A stretch of 9,232 bases of DNA, taken from assembly GCA_002398515.1 (NCBI GenBank), contig DGZL01000149.1, positions 30,816 to 40,047 on the forward strand. Reading direction: 5' to 3'. The stretch's first letter is position 1. Each line of letters starts with the position of its first letter. This stretch comes from Firmicutes bacterium UBA4981 (GTDB lineage: Bacteria > Bacillota > SHA-98 > UBA4971). The position numbers were made by a program, and so were the translations under genes. The notes below the pieces were generated by a model. The model was not told where the DNA came from, ran no database searches, and saw only the letters and a program-made list of their open reading frames with translations. Below, piece after piece: positions 1-6,216 of this stretch.

Positions 1-186
1 CCGGGACAATTCGGTATAGTGACGAACCAGGTCAACCTCACTTACCTCAGGCAAAGAAGCATGTTGTTTTCGAATTGCCCAATCCGGTAACAAGTCGTGG
101 TTCTCTTTCTTCGGCACATCGAGTTCGGGCAAGGAATAGGCTTTACGGCCAGGCTTACTCTTTTCAAAAATCAGTGGCATACTCAT
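1..186 (-). CDS. gcvPB: Glycine dehydrogenase (decarboxylating) subunit 2, N-terminal fragment
   Basis: This is the beginning of the second P-protein subunit of the glycine cleavage system; the rest lies beyond the left edge. Sixty-two codons are visible, starting MSMPLIFEKSKPGR and running through a SLPELDVP segment to LPEVSEVDLVRHYTELSR. These are N-terminal signatures of GcvPB: an IFEKS start, a PELDVP turn, and an LPE.SE.D.VRHYT.LS block. The full protein is usually about 480-490 residues and carries the PLP-binding lysine in its second half, which is not visible here. The ATG at 186 overlaps the gcvPA stop codon as ATGA and sits 7 bases after a GGAGG. A second in-frame ATG two codons later is 13 bases from it and less well placed. 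The overlap implies translational coupling with gcvPA, as expected for two subunits of one enzyme. Confidence 0.93.
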   Translation of the reverse strand, partial: MSMPLIFEKSKPGRKAYSLPELDVPKKENHDLLPDWAIRKQHASLPEVSEVDLVRHYTELSR

Positions 187-1523
187 ACTAATCCCTCCAA
201 TGCCCGACATAGTGCATCAATCTCTTCTTTGGTTCGCTTCTCTGTCACTGCGACTAACATGGAATCGGACAGGTCAGAATAGAACCTTCCAAGCGGCAGC
301 CCACCCAGAATGTCGGCCTCGAGAAGGCCTTTGCAGAGCCTTTCCGGCTTGACAGGTGTTTTCACTGCGAATTCCTTAAAGAAGGGTGCCGAGTGCTTTC
401 GTTCAAACCCGGGAATCTGAGAAAGCTTCTCACATGCGTAATGTGCTTTCTCAACGCACTGCTCTGCAACTTCCTTTATCCCTTGTTTCCCTAGCCATGA
501 CAAGTATACTGTTGCAGCAAGAGCGCAAAGTGCTTGATTTGAGCAGATGTTTGATGTCGCCCTATCTCGCCTAATATGTTGCTCTCTGGCTTGAAGCGTC
601 AAGAGATATCCTCGACGTCCTTGATTGTCATGGGTCTCGCCGGCAACTCGCCCAGGCATCTGTCTCATATGCTCTTTACGGCAGGTCATGAAACCCAGAT
701 GTGGCCCGCCAAAGCCCATGGGAATTCCAAGACCCTGGCCTTCACCTACCGCGATATCAGCACCATACTCACCTGGAGGAGCTATGATACCTAGAGATAT
801 CGGATCAACACACGCGACAAAGAGCGCCTTTTTCTCATGAGCCACTTCTGCCACAAGCGCCATGTTTTCTATACACCCAAAGAAGTTTGGGCTTTGCAGA
901 ATGACACAGGCCGTCTTATCCGAAACAAGATCTCGTATCACTTTGATATCAGTTGCACCGTCTTTGAAAGGAACCTCTGTTACATTCAGCTCTAGGTTAT
1001 GTGCATATGTTCTTAATGTCCTGCGATAATCAGGATGCACTGCTCGCGAAATGATCACTTCTTGTTTGCGAGTCAACCTGCTCGCCATCATTGCAGCTTC
1101 AGCAATCGCGGTGGCGCCGTCATATAGCGAGGCATTGCTGATATCCATAGCCGTCAGTTCGCACATAAGTGTCTGATATTCGAAGATAGACTGGAGCATT
1201 CCCTGACTTACTTCCGCTTGGTACGGAGTATATGATGTGTAAAACTCGGACCGTGAGATGATATGTTTCACAACGCTAGGTACATAGTGGTCATAGACAC
1301 CTGCACCTAGGAATGAAACCATACGATCAGTTGTGGTGTTTTTTCCAGCAAGGTCAGACATGTACTTCATGAGATCGAATTCAGACATCGCAGGTGGTAG
1401 GTTTAGCTTGCGATCCGGCCTGACTTGGGAAGGAACGTCCGAGAATAGCTCGTCAATACTGGAAACACCTATGTTTTTTAGCATCTCACTACGGTCCTCA
1501 CTTGTATGGGGAACGTAGTTCAT
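183..1523 (-). CDS. gcvPA: Glycine dehydrogenase (decarboxylating) subunit 1
   Basis: This is subunit 1 of the split P-protein, which with GcvPB decarboxylates glycine using PLP and transfers the aminomethyl group to the lipoyl arm of GcvH. It has about 446 residues, close to the usual 445-450. Visible family blocks are IGVSSIDELFSDVP near residues 18-31, FLGAGVYDHYVP at 71-82, FYTSYTPYQAEVSQG at 94-108, and the glycine-rich GEGQGLGIPMGFGGPHLGF at 260-278. The fold is a PLP-transferase, but the lysine that binds PLP belongs to GcvPB. A GTG at 1526 and an ATG at 1523 are adjacent in frame (GTGATG). AAGGAGG lies 7 and 10 bases upstream of them. I chose the ATG because the protein then starts MNYVPHT, matching the usual short N-terminus. 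Either start overlaps the gcvH stop codon, and the 3' end overlaps gcvPB by 4 bases. Confidence 0.96.
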   Translation of the reverse strand: MNYVPHTSEDRSEMLKNIGVSSIDELFSDVPSQVRPDRKLNLPPAMSEFDLMKYMSDLAGKNTTTDRMVSFLGAGVYDHYVPSVVKHIISRSEFYTSYTPYQAEVSQGMLQSIFEYQTLMCELTAMDISNASLYDGATAIAEAAMMASRLTRKQEVIISRAVHPDYRRTLRTYAHNLELNVTEVPFKDGATDIKVIRDLVSDKTACVILQSPNFFGCIENMALVAEVAHEKKALFVACVDPISLGIIAPPGEYGADIAVGEGQGLGIPMGFGGPHLGFMTCRKEHMRQMPGRVAGETHDNQGRRGYLLTLQAREQHIRRDRATSNICSNQALCALAATVYLSWLGKQGIKEVAEQCVEKAHYACEKLSQIPGFERKHSAPFFKEFAVKTPVKPERLCKGLLEADILGGLPLGRFYSDLSDSMLVAVTEKRTKEEIDALCRALEGLV

Positions 1524-1912
1524 CACTCACCAGCCTCCTTGGCGACGTGAGCTTCATATTCGTCCGCAGATATCAGATGGTCTATTTCCTTCAAGTCAGT
1601 CATCTCAATGACAGCGACCCATCCCTCGCCGTACGGATCCTCATTTAGCAGTTCAGGCTGAGTATCCAATGCTGTATTGACTTTCACAATCTTTCCGCTT
1701 ACGGGCGCAAAAATCTGATCTGCAGTCTTCATTGAATCGAGATCTGCAAGCTCTGAACCCTTCTCCACATTTGCCTCTTCATCAGGCAAGCCTACTCCGA
1801 CAATTGCGCCAAGTTGATCCTGGGCAAAATAGGTAATGCCTACAGTCGCTTGGTTTCCTTCCACACGCACCCATTCATGCTGTTCGGTGTACTTCAGATC
1901 TTTGGGATACAC
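1523..1912 (-). CDS. gcvH: Glycine cleavage system H protein (lipoyl carrier)
   Basis: GcvH is the small mobile carrier whose lipoyl-lysine shuttles the aminomethyl intermediate from P- to T-protein and is reoxidised by dihydrolipoyl dehydrogenase. It has 129 residues, the normal size. The N-terminus YPKDLKYTEQHEWVRVEG and the ITYFAQDQLGAIVGVGLPDE strand are typical. The lipoylation site is in DSMKTADQIFAPVSGKIV, with Lys62 as the probable acceptor. This is a variant of the common ESVKA motif. The start is GTG, 6 bases after GTAAGGAGGAGAGA (the AGGAGG core ends 10 bases before it), and no in-frame ATG is better placed. The gene is separated from gcvT by 170 bases containing a parS site, and its stop codon overlaps the gcvPA start. 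Confidence 0.96.
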   Translation of the reverse strand: MYPKDLKYTEQHEWVRVEGNQATVGITYFAQDQLGAIVGVGLPDEEANVEKGSELADLDSMKTADQIFAPVSGKIVKVNTALDTQPELLNEDPYGEGWVAVIEMTDLKEIDHLISADEYEAHVAKEAGE

Positions 1913-1935
1913 GTTATCTCTCCTCCTTACCTTGA

Positions 1936-1960
1936 AGGCTTATTGGAAGCCTAAATCCAT
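1936..1960 (-). CDS. Possible six-codon leader ORF (MDLGFQ) with hairpin upstream of gcvH
   Basis: In the gcvT-gcvH gap the minus strand reads AGAAGGAGAG, a 5-base spacer, then ATG (1960-1958) followed by five more codons and TAA (1942-1940). This gives MDLGFQ. The last codons and the stop lie in a small hairpin, AGGCTT (1952-1947) and AAGCCT (1941-1936), with a 5-base loop. The gcvH ribosome binding site begins about 10 bases further on. Such an ORF could couple ribosomes into gcvH or be chance. Nothing in the peptide points to an amino-acid attenuator (there is a single glycine codon). This is an inference from layout only. Confidence 0.18.
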
Positions 1961-2036
1961 TGATTCTCTCCTTCTGACACCGTTAATGTTGTCTCATAAG
2001 GCCGGCGCTAACCGTGAGAATAGTGGGACAATCCAT

Positions 2037-2052
2037 TGTTTCACGTGGAACA
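2037..2052. other. parS: parS chromosome-partitioning site (ParB/Spo0J binding)
   Basis: The plus strand reads TGTTTCACGTGGAACA, whose complement is TGTTCCACGTGAAACA. This agrees at every fixed position with the 16-bp parS consensus of Bacillus and relatives (TGTTNCACGTGAAACA), with the imperfect palindrome around CACGTG intact. parS nucleates ParB (Spo0J) clamps and so drives origin segregation and SMC loading. Such sites cluster near the chromosome origin and can lie within operons. The site is in the gap between gcvT and gcvH, starting about 30 bases after the gcvT stop in the direction of transcription. Its right half overlaps a hairpin (TGGAAC 2046-2051 with GTTCCA 2056-2061). A 16-base match is very unlikely by chance in 9 kb. 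Binding itself is inferred. Confidence 0.88.
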
Positions 2053-2082
2053 TCGGTTCCATGATACACGATAATCCTACTC

Positions 2083-3201
2083 TTACTTAGCTTTTCTTGC
2101 CTTCGCCTCTACGAACGGAGGTCTCACAGATTCTGCAAGAATTTTCTTTCCCCTAATGACGACATGGAACTGATTCCCCGGCTTGGCCAGCTCCGAAGGG
2201 ACAAAACACATACCGATACCGATACCAAGCGTCGGAGACAGAGAACCGCTTGTTACAGCACCTACTACCTCACCGTCTTTTTCGATTTGGAACCCTGTCC
2301 TGGGGACGCCACGCTCAAGCAGCTTAAACCCTGTAAGCCGCCTGGAAATGCCTTCCTTCCTGACCTGCTCAATAGAATCCTTCCCCACAAAATCGCCTTT
2401 CGTTTTGGACACAATCCAGCCTAGCCCAACCTCCAGAGGATTGGTCTTCGAATCCAGCTCATTCCCATAGAGGGAGTAACCCATCTCAAGACGTAGGGTA
2501 TCACGAGCTCCGAGCCCGATAGGTTCGATGCCATACTTAGAACCCACACAGAGCAGCGCATCCCATAACTTCTCGGCATGAGCATGATCGAAAAACAGCT
2601 CAAACCCATCTTCGCCTGTATATCCGGTACGAGATATCAAGCAATCAACGTCTGCCACACACCCGGAAGTGAACTGGTAGTAGTAGATTTTATCCAGATC
2701 CACCTCGGTCAATTGGGCAAGGAAAGCTGCTGAGTCAGGCCCCTGTATAGCTAGGAGAGCGGTTTCAGACGACTCATCCCTTATCTCTACACCATCTTCT
2801 GCATGAGATCTGAGCCATTCTGTGTCCTTAGCAGCGTTCGAAGCATTTAGGATAAGATAATACCCGTCCTCCGTCTTGCAGACCAAGATATCATCAACTA
2901 TTCCGCCATCAGGATAACAAAGTAATGTGTACTGAGCTTGGCCTACAACTAGCGTAGATACATCATTGGTGGTAATCTTCTGCAGGAATTCGAGAGCCCG
3001 TGAACCGGATACCTTAACTTCTCCCATATGACAGAGATCAAATAGACCCGCATCTTGCCGTACTTTCTTATGCTCCTCGACGATTCCTCGGTAATACACC
3101 GGCATGATCCAGCCACCAAAATCGATCATTCTTGCCCCGGCGCGAATATGAGCATCGTATAGAGGAGTCTTCTTTGGTTCATCACCGTGGGTTTCTGTCA
3201 T
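2083..3201 (-). CDS. gcvT: Glycine cleavage system aminomethyltransferase (T protein)
   Basis: GcvT releases ammonia from the aminomethyl group held on GcvH and passes the one-carbon unit to tetrahydrofolate, giving 5,10-methylene-THF. It has 372 residues, the normal length. The N-terminal folate-binding domain shows KTPLYDAHIRAGARMIDFGGW (residues 11-31), AGLFDLCHMGEV (51-62), and the active-site stretch YPDGGIVDDILV (96-107), whose VDD aspartates include the conserved catalytic one. RTGYTGEDGFEL follows in the middle. The C-terminal barrel domain carries GFKLLERGVPRTGF and VTSGSLSPTLG. The reading frame is open to 3243, but the ATG at 3201 is chosen because AAGGAGGTG lies 6 bases upstream. 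The longer version would begin inside the terminator hairpin of the riboswitch and lacks family similarity. It is the first gene of the gcv operon, and its entry is controlled by the glycine riboswitch. Confidence 0.96.
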   Translation of the reverse strand: MTETHGDEPKKTPLYDAHIRAGARMIDFGGWIMPVYYRGIVEEHKKVRQDAGLFDLCHMGEVKVSGSRALEFLQKITTNDVSTLVVGQAQYTLLCYPDGGIVDDILVCKTEDGYYLILNASNAAKDTEWLRSHAEDGVEIRDESSETALLAIQGPDSAAFLAQLTEVDLDKIYYYQFTSGCVADVDCLISRTGYTGEDGFELFFDHAHAEKLWDALLCVGSKYGIEPIGLGARDTLRLEMGYSLYGNELDSKTNPLEVGLGWIVSKTKGDFVGKDSIEQVRKEGISRRLTGFKLLERGVPRTGFQIEKDGEVVGAVTSGSLSPTLGIGIGMCFVPSELAKPGNQFHVVIRGKKILAESVRPPFVEAKARKAK

Positions 3202-3207
3202 GTCAAG

Positions 3208-3216
3208 CACCTCCTT
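3208..3216 (-). promoter_or_regulatory. Ribosome binding site deciding the gcvT start
   Basis: AAGGAGGTG, nearly fully complementary to the 3' end of 16S rRNA, sits 6 bases before the ATG at 3201. It lies downstream of the riboswitch terminator, so it is transcribed only on read-through. Confidence 0.9.
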
Positions 3217-3229
3217 GATTGTTCTTAAG

Positions 3230-3259
3230 AAAAAAACGGGCAAAGTTTGCTGCCCGTTT
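3230..3259 (-). terminator. Intrinsic terminator of the glycine riboswitch
   Basis: On the minus strand AAACGGGCA (3259-3251) and TGCCCGTTT (3242-3234) form a 9-bp stem with an 8-base loop, and the run of T continues to 3230. It begins immediately after the second aptamer and ends about 14 bases before the gcvT ribosome binding site. This is the expected expression platform of a transcriptional glycine ON-switch: the hairpin forms without ligand and stops transcription before gcvT. Confidence 0.9.
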
Positions 3260-3260
3260 C

Positions 3261-3497
3261 CCTGTCCTGTCGCCTGAGAGATTCCCCGTCTGCCGGCAGA
3301 GCGGGCGGGTTACTCCTTCGGCGGCGCTCCTACGAAAGTAGAATGCGCCTCTCCAGAGGTCCGTCGGCCGGAGGTGCTTTTGCCTGAGAGTTTGGACACC
3401 TTTCGGCTTGAAAGGCATCTTGCTCCTACGGCTCCTTCTTCTACGGATCATTAAATAGCCCCTGGATCCTGTGAAGGCATCTCCCTCTAGCTTCATC
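3261..3497 (-). promoter_or_regulatory. Tandem glycine riboswitch (two aptamers)
   Basis: The leader RNA of gcvT contains two glycine aptamers. The first runs from about 3490 to 3370: a GAGGGAG 5' strand, a CCGAAAGG motif near 3400, and CTCTCAGGCAAAAG (about 3390-3377). The second runs from about 3360 to 3261: CTGGAGAGGCGC, GCCGAAGGAGTAA (about 3323-3311), and CTCTCAGGCGACAGGACAG (3280-3262). The repeated CTCTCAGGC element and CCGAAGG-type loops are diagnostic of the family. The order aptamer-aptamer-terminator-gcvT matches known switches that turn on glycine cleavage when glycine is plentiful. The first aptamer is less canonical: it ends AAAAGCACCTC instead of AAAGGACAG, and its P3 region is long, with GGATC and GATCC able to pair. 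A GGATGAAGC leader upstream may form the inter-aptamer kink-turn. Confidence 0.93.
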
Positions 3498-3513
3498 CGG
3501 CAACCTATTTAGT

Positions 3514-3519
3514 ATTGTA
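3514..3519 (-). promoter_or_regulatory. Possible -10 box of the gcv promoter
   Basis: TACAAT on the minus strand (in GGATACAATACTAAATAGG) matches the sigma-A -10 consensus at 5 of 6 positions. It would start transcription near 3507, about 10 bases before the riboswitch leader, which is the right place. No good TTGACA-like -35 hexamer is present 15-18 bases upstream, so the call rests on position and the -10 alone. Confidence 0.35.
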
Positions 3520-3593
3520 TCCTTGAGCAGACATAACGACTCGCCACGGCCGGAGCCAGAGGCTCCTCAGTTCCTGTAATCTACCTGTGCAGC

Positions 3594-3866
3594 TTATCCC
3601 GTGGGGGTCAGCGAAAATCCATTGCTTATTATCATTCCTGTCGGCCGATATTCGGCCTGCATTTTCAACTTTGCCGTCTCAGCAACGCTTTTGACTCCCA
3701 TTCCCATCGAAACTCCAAAGCTTTCTCGAAGGCCGGGAGTAAGCCTGGCTTCACAAATGCTCCGGTTGGAACCGACACTTACTAGATTCCTCTTATTATA
3801 TATTAGACTAAAACACCTTGATTCCTTCTTTCCCACAACTTCGTTAAAAGAGAAAACTTGAGACAA
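3594..3866 (-). pseudogene. Possible gene remnant or hypothetical protein upstream of the gcv leader
   Basis: A minus-strand frame is open for about 90 codons and ends about 95 bases before the gcv riboswitch. Its second half (SICEARLTPGLRESFGV, then MGMGVKSVAETAKLKMQAEY) has ordinary-looking codon use and a protein-like composition, which is why I list it. The only start for the whole frame is a TTG at 3866 with no ribosome binding site, and the first ATG is near the middle. If it was ever a gene, its 5' end is missing. I do not recognise a family. An overlapping plus-strand frame (3601-3861) is equally long, so this may be chance. Confidence 0.2.
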
Positions 3867-4640
3867 TCTTAACTCTGCTGCTGCAGCAAATAGCCCTCGT
3901 TGTGACTCATGTTTTCACGTTGAAGCTTTCGTAAAGTTAAATCATAATTTCAAGTTTCAAGTTTGGGCTCTCCGTTTCAGGACCGAATTTTTATCCCTCA
4001 AAGAACTGCACAATTTGGCCTTGCACAGGATATTATGGTCTATGATCAAAAACCTTGCCATTACAGACCACTCAAAGGCTATCACTTGAATATCTATGCA
4101 ACAGGGGTTTGCAGTGACATTATTAGGATGAAGGATAGCCGGAAATAGGAGGTTACTCCCATGTATCAGCTACTCGAGAGACTCATTGGGCCCATCTTTA
4201 GGTGGCGAAAGAAGACTTGTATCGTCATAGTAAGAAAAGCACGATGACAACTTCGCATCCACAATCTGGATTTGCACTGACTTTCAAAGCATTGACGCCG
4301 GCTCTACCGTGGGAGCACCTCAACCCTGCAGCACTTCAACCTTGCAACTGTGGACAGCGACTTATCCGCCGCCTGCTAATTGCGTCCATTCTGCAGTTCA
4401 CCGACTAAGCCCATTGGGCAGGCGTTCTCTTAAACGGAACGCGCAACATCGCCATGCTAGTTATTTGGCTGTAGCAGGGATTTTGGACCTATGTGTAGAA
4501 ACACAATCCTGAATTCCAAGCATACCCTGCATACCCTGGGATGGCTTGCTCATCCGTAGAATCACGGGAAGTCACTGCCGGGAGTGCGGGTCGTCACAAA
4601 TACCATGTTCATCCACTCGAGACTTAGTCTCATGCCAAGA
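3867..4640. other. Gene-poor intergenic stretch
   Basis: About 0.8 kb without a convincing protein or tRNA gene. It holds a short direct repeat (TTTCAAG twice, around 3950-3963) and the 28-codon ORF listed separately. It also holds two small adjacent inverted repeats, GCCC/GGGC at 4409-4419 and GCGTTC/GAACGC at 4422-4442. A perfect 9-bp tandem repeat, CATACCCTG twice, lies at 4521-4538. The promoter of the following plus-strand genes should be here, but I could not identify one with confidence. Confidence 0.5.
4161..4247 (+). CDS. Possible 28-residue small protein
   Basis: A 28-codon frame (MYQLLERLIGPIFRWRKK, then a short hydrophobic stretch TCIVIV and basic end RKAR) starts 8 bases after a perfect AGGAGG. 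It is basic (several Arg/Lys) with amphipathic and hydrophobic patches, which would suit a membrane-associated small protein or a type I toxin-like peptide. The stop overlaps an ATG as ATGA, opening a second frame of 54 codons (4244-4408) with no protein-like features. I recognise no family. The ribosome binding site is the only real support. Confidence 0.28.
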   Translation: MYQLLERLIGPIFRWRKKTCIVIVRKAR

Positions 4641-4646
4641 CATACC

Positions 4647-4652
4647 AGGAGG
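4647..4652 (+). promoter_or_regulatory. Ribosome binding site deciding the DUF554 gene start
   Basis: AGGAGG lies 8 bases before the ATG at 4661. The ATG at 4655 is only 2 bases away and the one at 4667 is 14 bases away, so 4661 is the best start. Confidence 0.85.
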
Positions 4653-4660
4653 CAATGCAT

Positions 4661-5350
4661 ATGCCCATGAAAGGAACACTAATCAATGTAGCAGCAATCT
4701 TAGGCGGGACAAGCCTGGGCATTTTGCTGAAGACGCGCATGCCGGACAGAGTCTCAAATGTAGTAATCCACGGAATTGGCATTTTTACTATTTTTCTTGG
4801 AATACGCTTGGCTCTTCAAACACAGAGTGTCATTACAACATTGTTCTCTCTGATAATCGGGGGAATCATAGGAGCGGTCCTTAATATAGGAGAACGTCTT
4901 GAACGGGTGGCGACCCGCCTTGAGGCGCGCCTTGCAACTCAGCAATCACGAATCGCCGAGGGCTTCCTCACGGCAACCCTCCTGTTCTGTGTGGGACCCA
5001 TGGCCATTATCGGTTCACTTGAAGACGGCATTTCAGGGAATTACCATATTCTCATGACAAAATCTATGATGGACGGGTTCTGCTCTATTGCTTTTGGTGC
5101 AGCTATGGGAATCGGGGTGGCGCTGTCTGCGGTGGCAGTTCTTGTTTACCAAGGGGGACTGACAGTGCTTTCATCTATTATAAGTCAGGTACTGACTGAT
5201 GCTGCAATAACAGAGATGACTGCAACAGGCGGATTACTTATTGTAGGAATAGGCTTTGACATGCTCGGAATTATGAAGATTCAGGTGGCAAATCTATTAC
5301 CCGCAATAGCTGTAGCTCCTATTCTTATTCATTTGCTCCACAGACTTTAG
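4661..5350 (+). CDS. DUF554 family integral membrane protein
   Basis: This 229-residue protein is almost entirely hydrophobic and fits DUF554 (the YdfK/YqgA type of membrane protein) in length and pattern. The N-terminus MPMKGTLINVAAILGGTSLGILLK is the family's opening helix with its glycine-rich turn. Further helices lie at about 33-52, 57-76, 101-120, 136-163, 188-204 and 208-227. A charged loop rich in Glu and Arg spans about 78-100. The stretch FCVGPMAIIGSLEDG (109-123) is the most characteristic family motif. The molecular function of the family is not established; a transport or channel role is only guessed from topology. The next gene starts 32 bases after the stop with its own strong ribosome binding site, so the two are probably co-transcribed. 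Confidence 0.9.
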   Translation: MPMKGTLINVAAILGGTSLGILLKTRMPDRVSNVVIHGIGIFTIFLGIRLALQTQSVITTLFSLIIGGIIGAVLNIGERLERVATRLEARLATQQSRIAEGFLTATLLFCVGPMAIIGSLEDGISGNYHILMTKSMMDGFCSIAFGAAMGIGVALSAVAVLVYQGGLTVLSSIISQVLTDAAITEMTATGGLLIVGIGFDMLGIMKIQVANLLPAIAVAPILIHLLHRL

Positions 5351-5382
5351 GTAATTGACTGTTCTCAAAGGAGGTATTTCCA

Positions 5383-5934
5383 ATGATATGGGAAAAAGCA
5401 GGTCCGAAAAACACCGTCGATACTCTAAAGATAGCGCTGAATGCCTGTAGGACGCGGGGGATAGAACACATTGTTATTGCTTCTAACAGTGGAGCCACTG
5501 TCAGGAAGGCATTGGAGCTAGACGTCAGTGGGCTCTCAGTTAGCTGTATTACACATCATGTGGGATATCGCGGGCCGGGGGTCGATGAGATGTCAGAAGA
5601 TGAACGCGCATATCTCACCTCACAAGGCGCAAAAGTCCTTACTACCACCCATGTCCTGGCAGGCGTTGACAGGGCTCTCAAAAATAAATTCGGAGGTATC
5701 TATCCCCCGGAGATAATCGCAAATAGTCTAAGAATGCTTGGACAAGGTCTCAAAGTATGTGTAGAGATTTCTATCATGGCTTTAGATGCAGGCCTAGTGC
5801 CGTATGGGAAACAAGTCGTAGCAGTAGGAGGCAGCGGTTCAGGCGCGGATACAGCAACCATAATAGTCCCGGAGCACTCAAACAATGTTTTCGGCTTGAG
5901 AGTCCACGAAATCCTCTGCAAGCCGCAAGCATAG
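5383..5934 (+). CDS. Stand-alone pyruvate kinase C-terminal-domain-like protein
   Basis: This 183-residue soluble protein resembles the C-terminal (alpha/beta) domain of pyruvate kinase found alone, without the catalytic barrel. Near the N-terminus, residues 32-43 (IASNSGATVRKA) match the S-G-x-T-x-R loop that, in pyruvate kinase C-domains, binds the phosphate of allosteric effectors. A second half begins at MLGQGLKVCVEISIMALDAGLVPYG and contains a glycine-rich loop, GGSGSGADTATI (149-160), that could bind a phosphate or nucleotide. ITHHVGYRGPG (56-66) is another distinctive segment. It cannot be a pyruvate kinase, as there is no barrel or active site. The start is set by AAAGGAGG 8 bases upstream. 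It lies 32 bases after the DUF554 gene. Substrate and role are unknown; ligand sensing is a reasonable guess from the fold. Confidence 0.85.
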   Translation: MIWEKAGPKNTVDTLKIALNACRTRGIEHIVIASNSGATVRKALELDVSGLSVSCITHHVGYRGPGVDEMSEDERAYLTSQGAKVLTTTHVLAGVDRALKNKFGGIYPPEIIANSLRMLGQGLKVCVEISIMALDAGLVPYGKQVVAVGGSGSGADTATIIVPEHSNNVFGLRVHEILCKPQA

Positions 5935-6003
5935 CAAGTCCTGTAGCTCGGCGAATGCAATATATTTGAAGCTGAAGCCTCAGCGTGTATGTCAGGAGTT
6001 CCG

Positions 6004-6211
6004 ACATTCTCTCAGATGCGATAAAGTGCGAACATCTTTTGGATGCGCTAGAGCATGGACATCATCTCAGATGCGTCATAACGTGGACACCATCTTAGCT
6101 CTGCCAAAGTGTGGTTACCTTGGGTATTATCTTAGACGTGCTATAGGGTGGCGCTTCTCGATACCGGCTATAGGGCAGCCTCATCGTAAGCCGACGACAA
6201 CGAAGGTGCGG
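6004..6211. repeat. Degenerate 27-28 bp tandem repeat upstream of the proS promoter
   Basis: Four consecutive units align clearly: 6004-6031, 6032-6058, 6059-6086 and 6087-6114, of 28, 27, 28 and 28 bp. After a 10-bp interruption, two or three more decayed units follow (about 6125-6151, 6152-6180, 6181-6211). A typical unit runs ACATCATCTCAGATGCG, then a TATAG-like centre, then GTGG. Several units have a short dyad around the centre (for example ATGC and GCAT in the second unit), so each could form a small hairpin or bind a dimeric protein. The period is not a multiple of three, so the array is not coding. It ends 6 bp before the -35 box of proS. No spacer/repeat structure of a CRISPR is present. 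The 5935-6003 stretch before it shows no gene. Confidence 0.6.
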
Positions 6212-6216
6212 CTTAG

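Noticed and set aside
3201..3243. Longer gcvT start 14 codons upstream
   Set aside because: It would start within the terminator hairpin and lacks a ribosome binding site, while the ATG at 3201 has an excellent one.
3203..3496. 97-codon minus-strand frame upstream of gcvT
   Set aside because: It lies entirely over the glycine riboswitch and its terminator; the composition reflects structured RNA, not protein.
3908..3925. Second parS-like sequence (TGTTTTCACGTTGAAGC)
   Set aside because: Only the half-site TTCACGT is preserved; the palindrome is broken by an extra base and mismatches.
4349..4370. Two divergent DnaA-box-like sequences (TGTGGACAG and TTATCCGCC)
   Set aside because: Each matches the TTATCCACA box at only 7 of 9 positions, there is no AT-rich unwinding region beside them, and no replication genes are present.
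6004..6211. Possible CRISPR array
   Set aside because: The whole 28-bp unit repeats head to tail with no unique spacers, and no cas genes are nearby.
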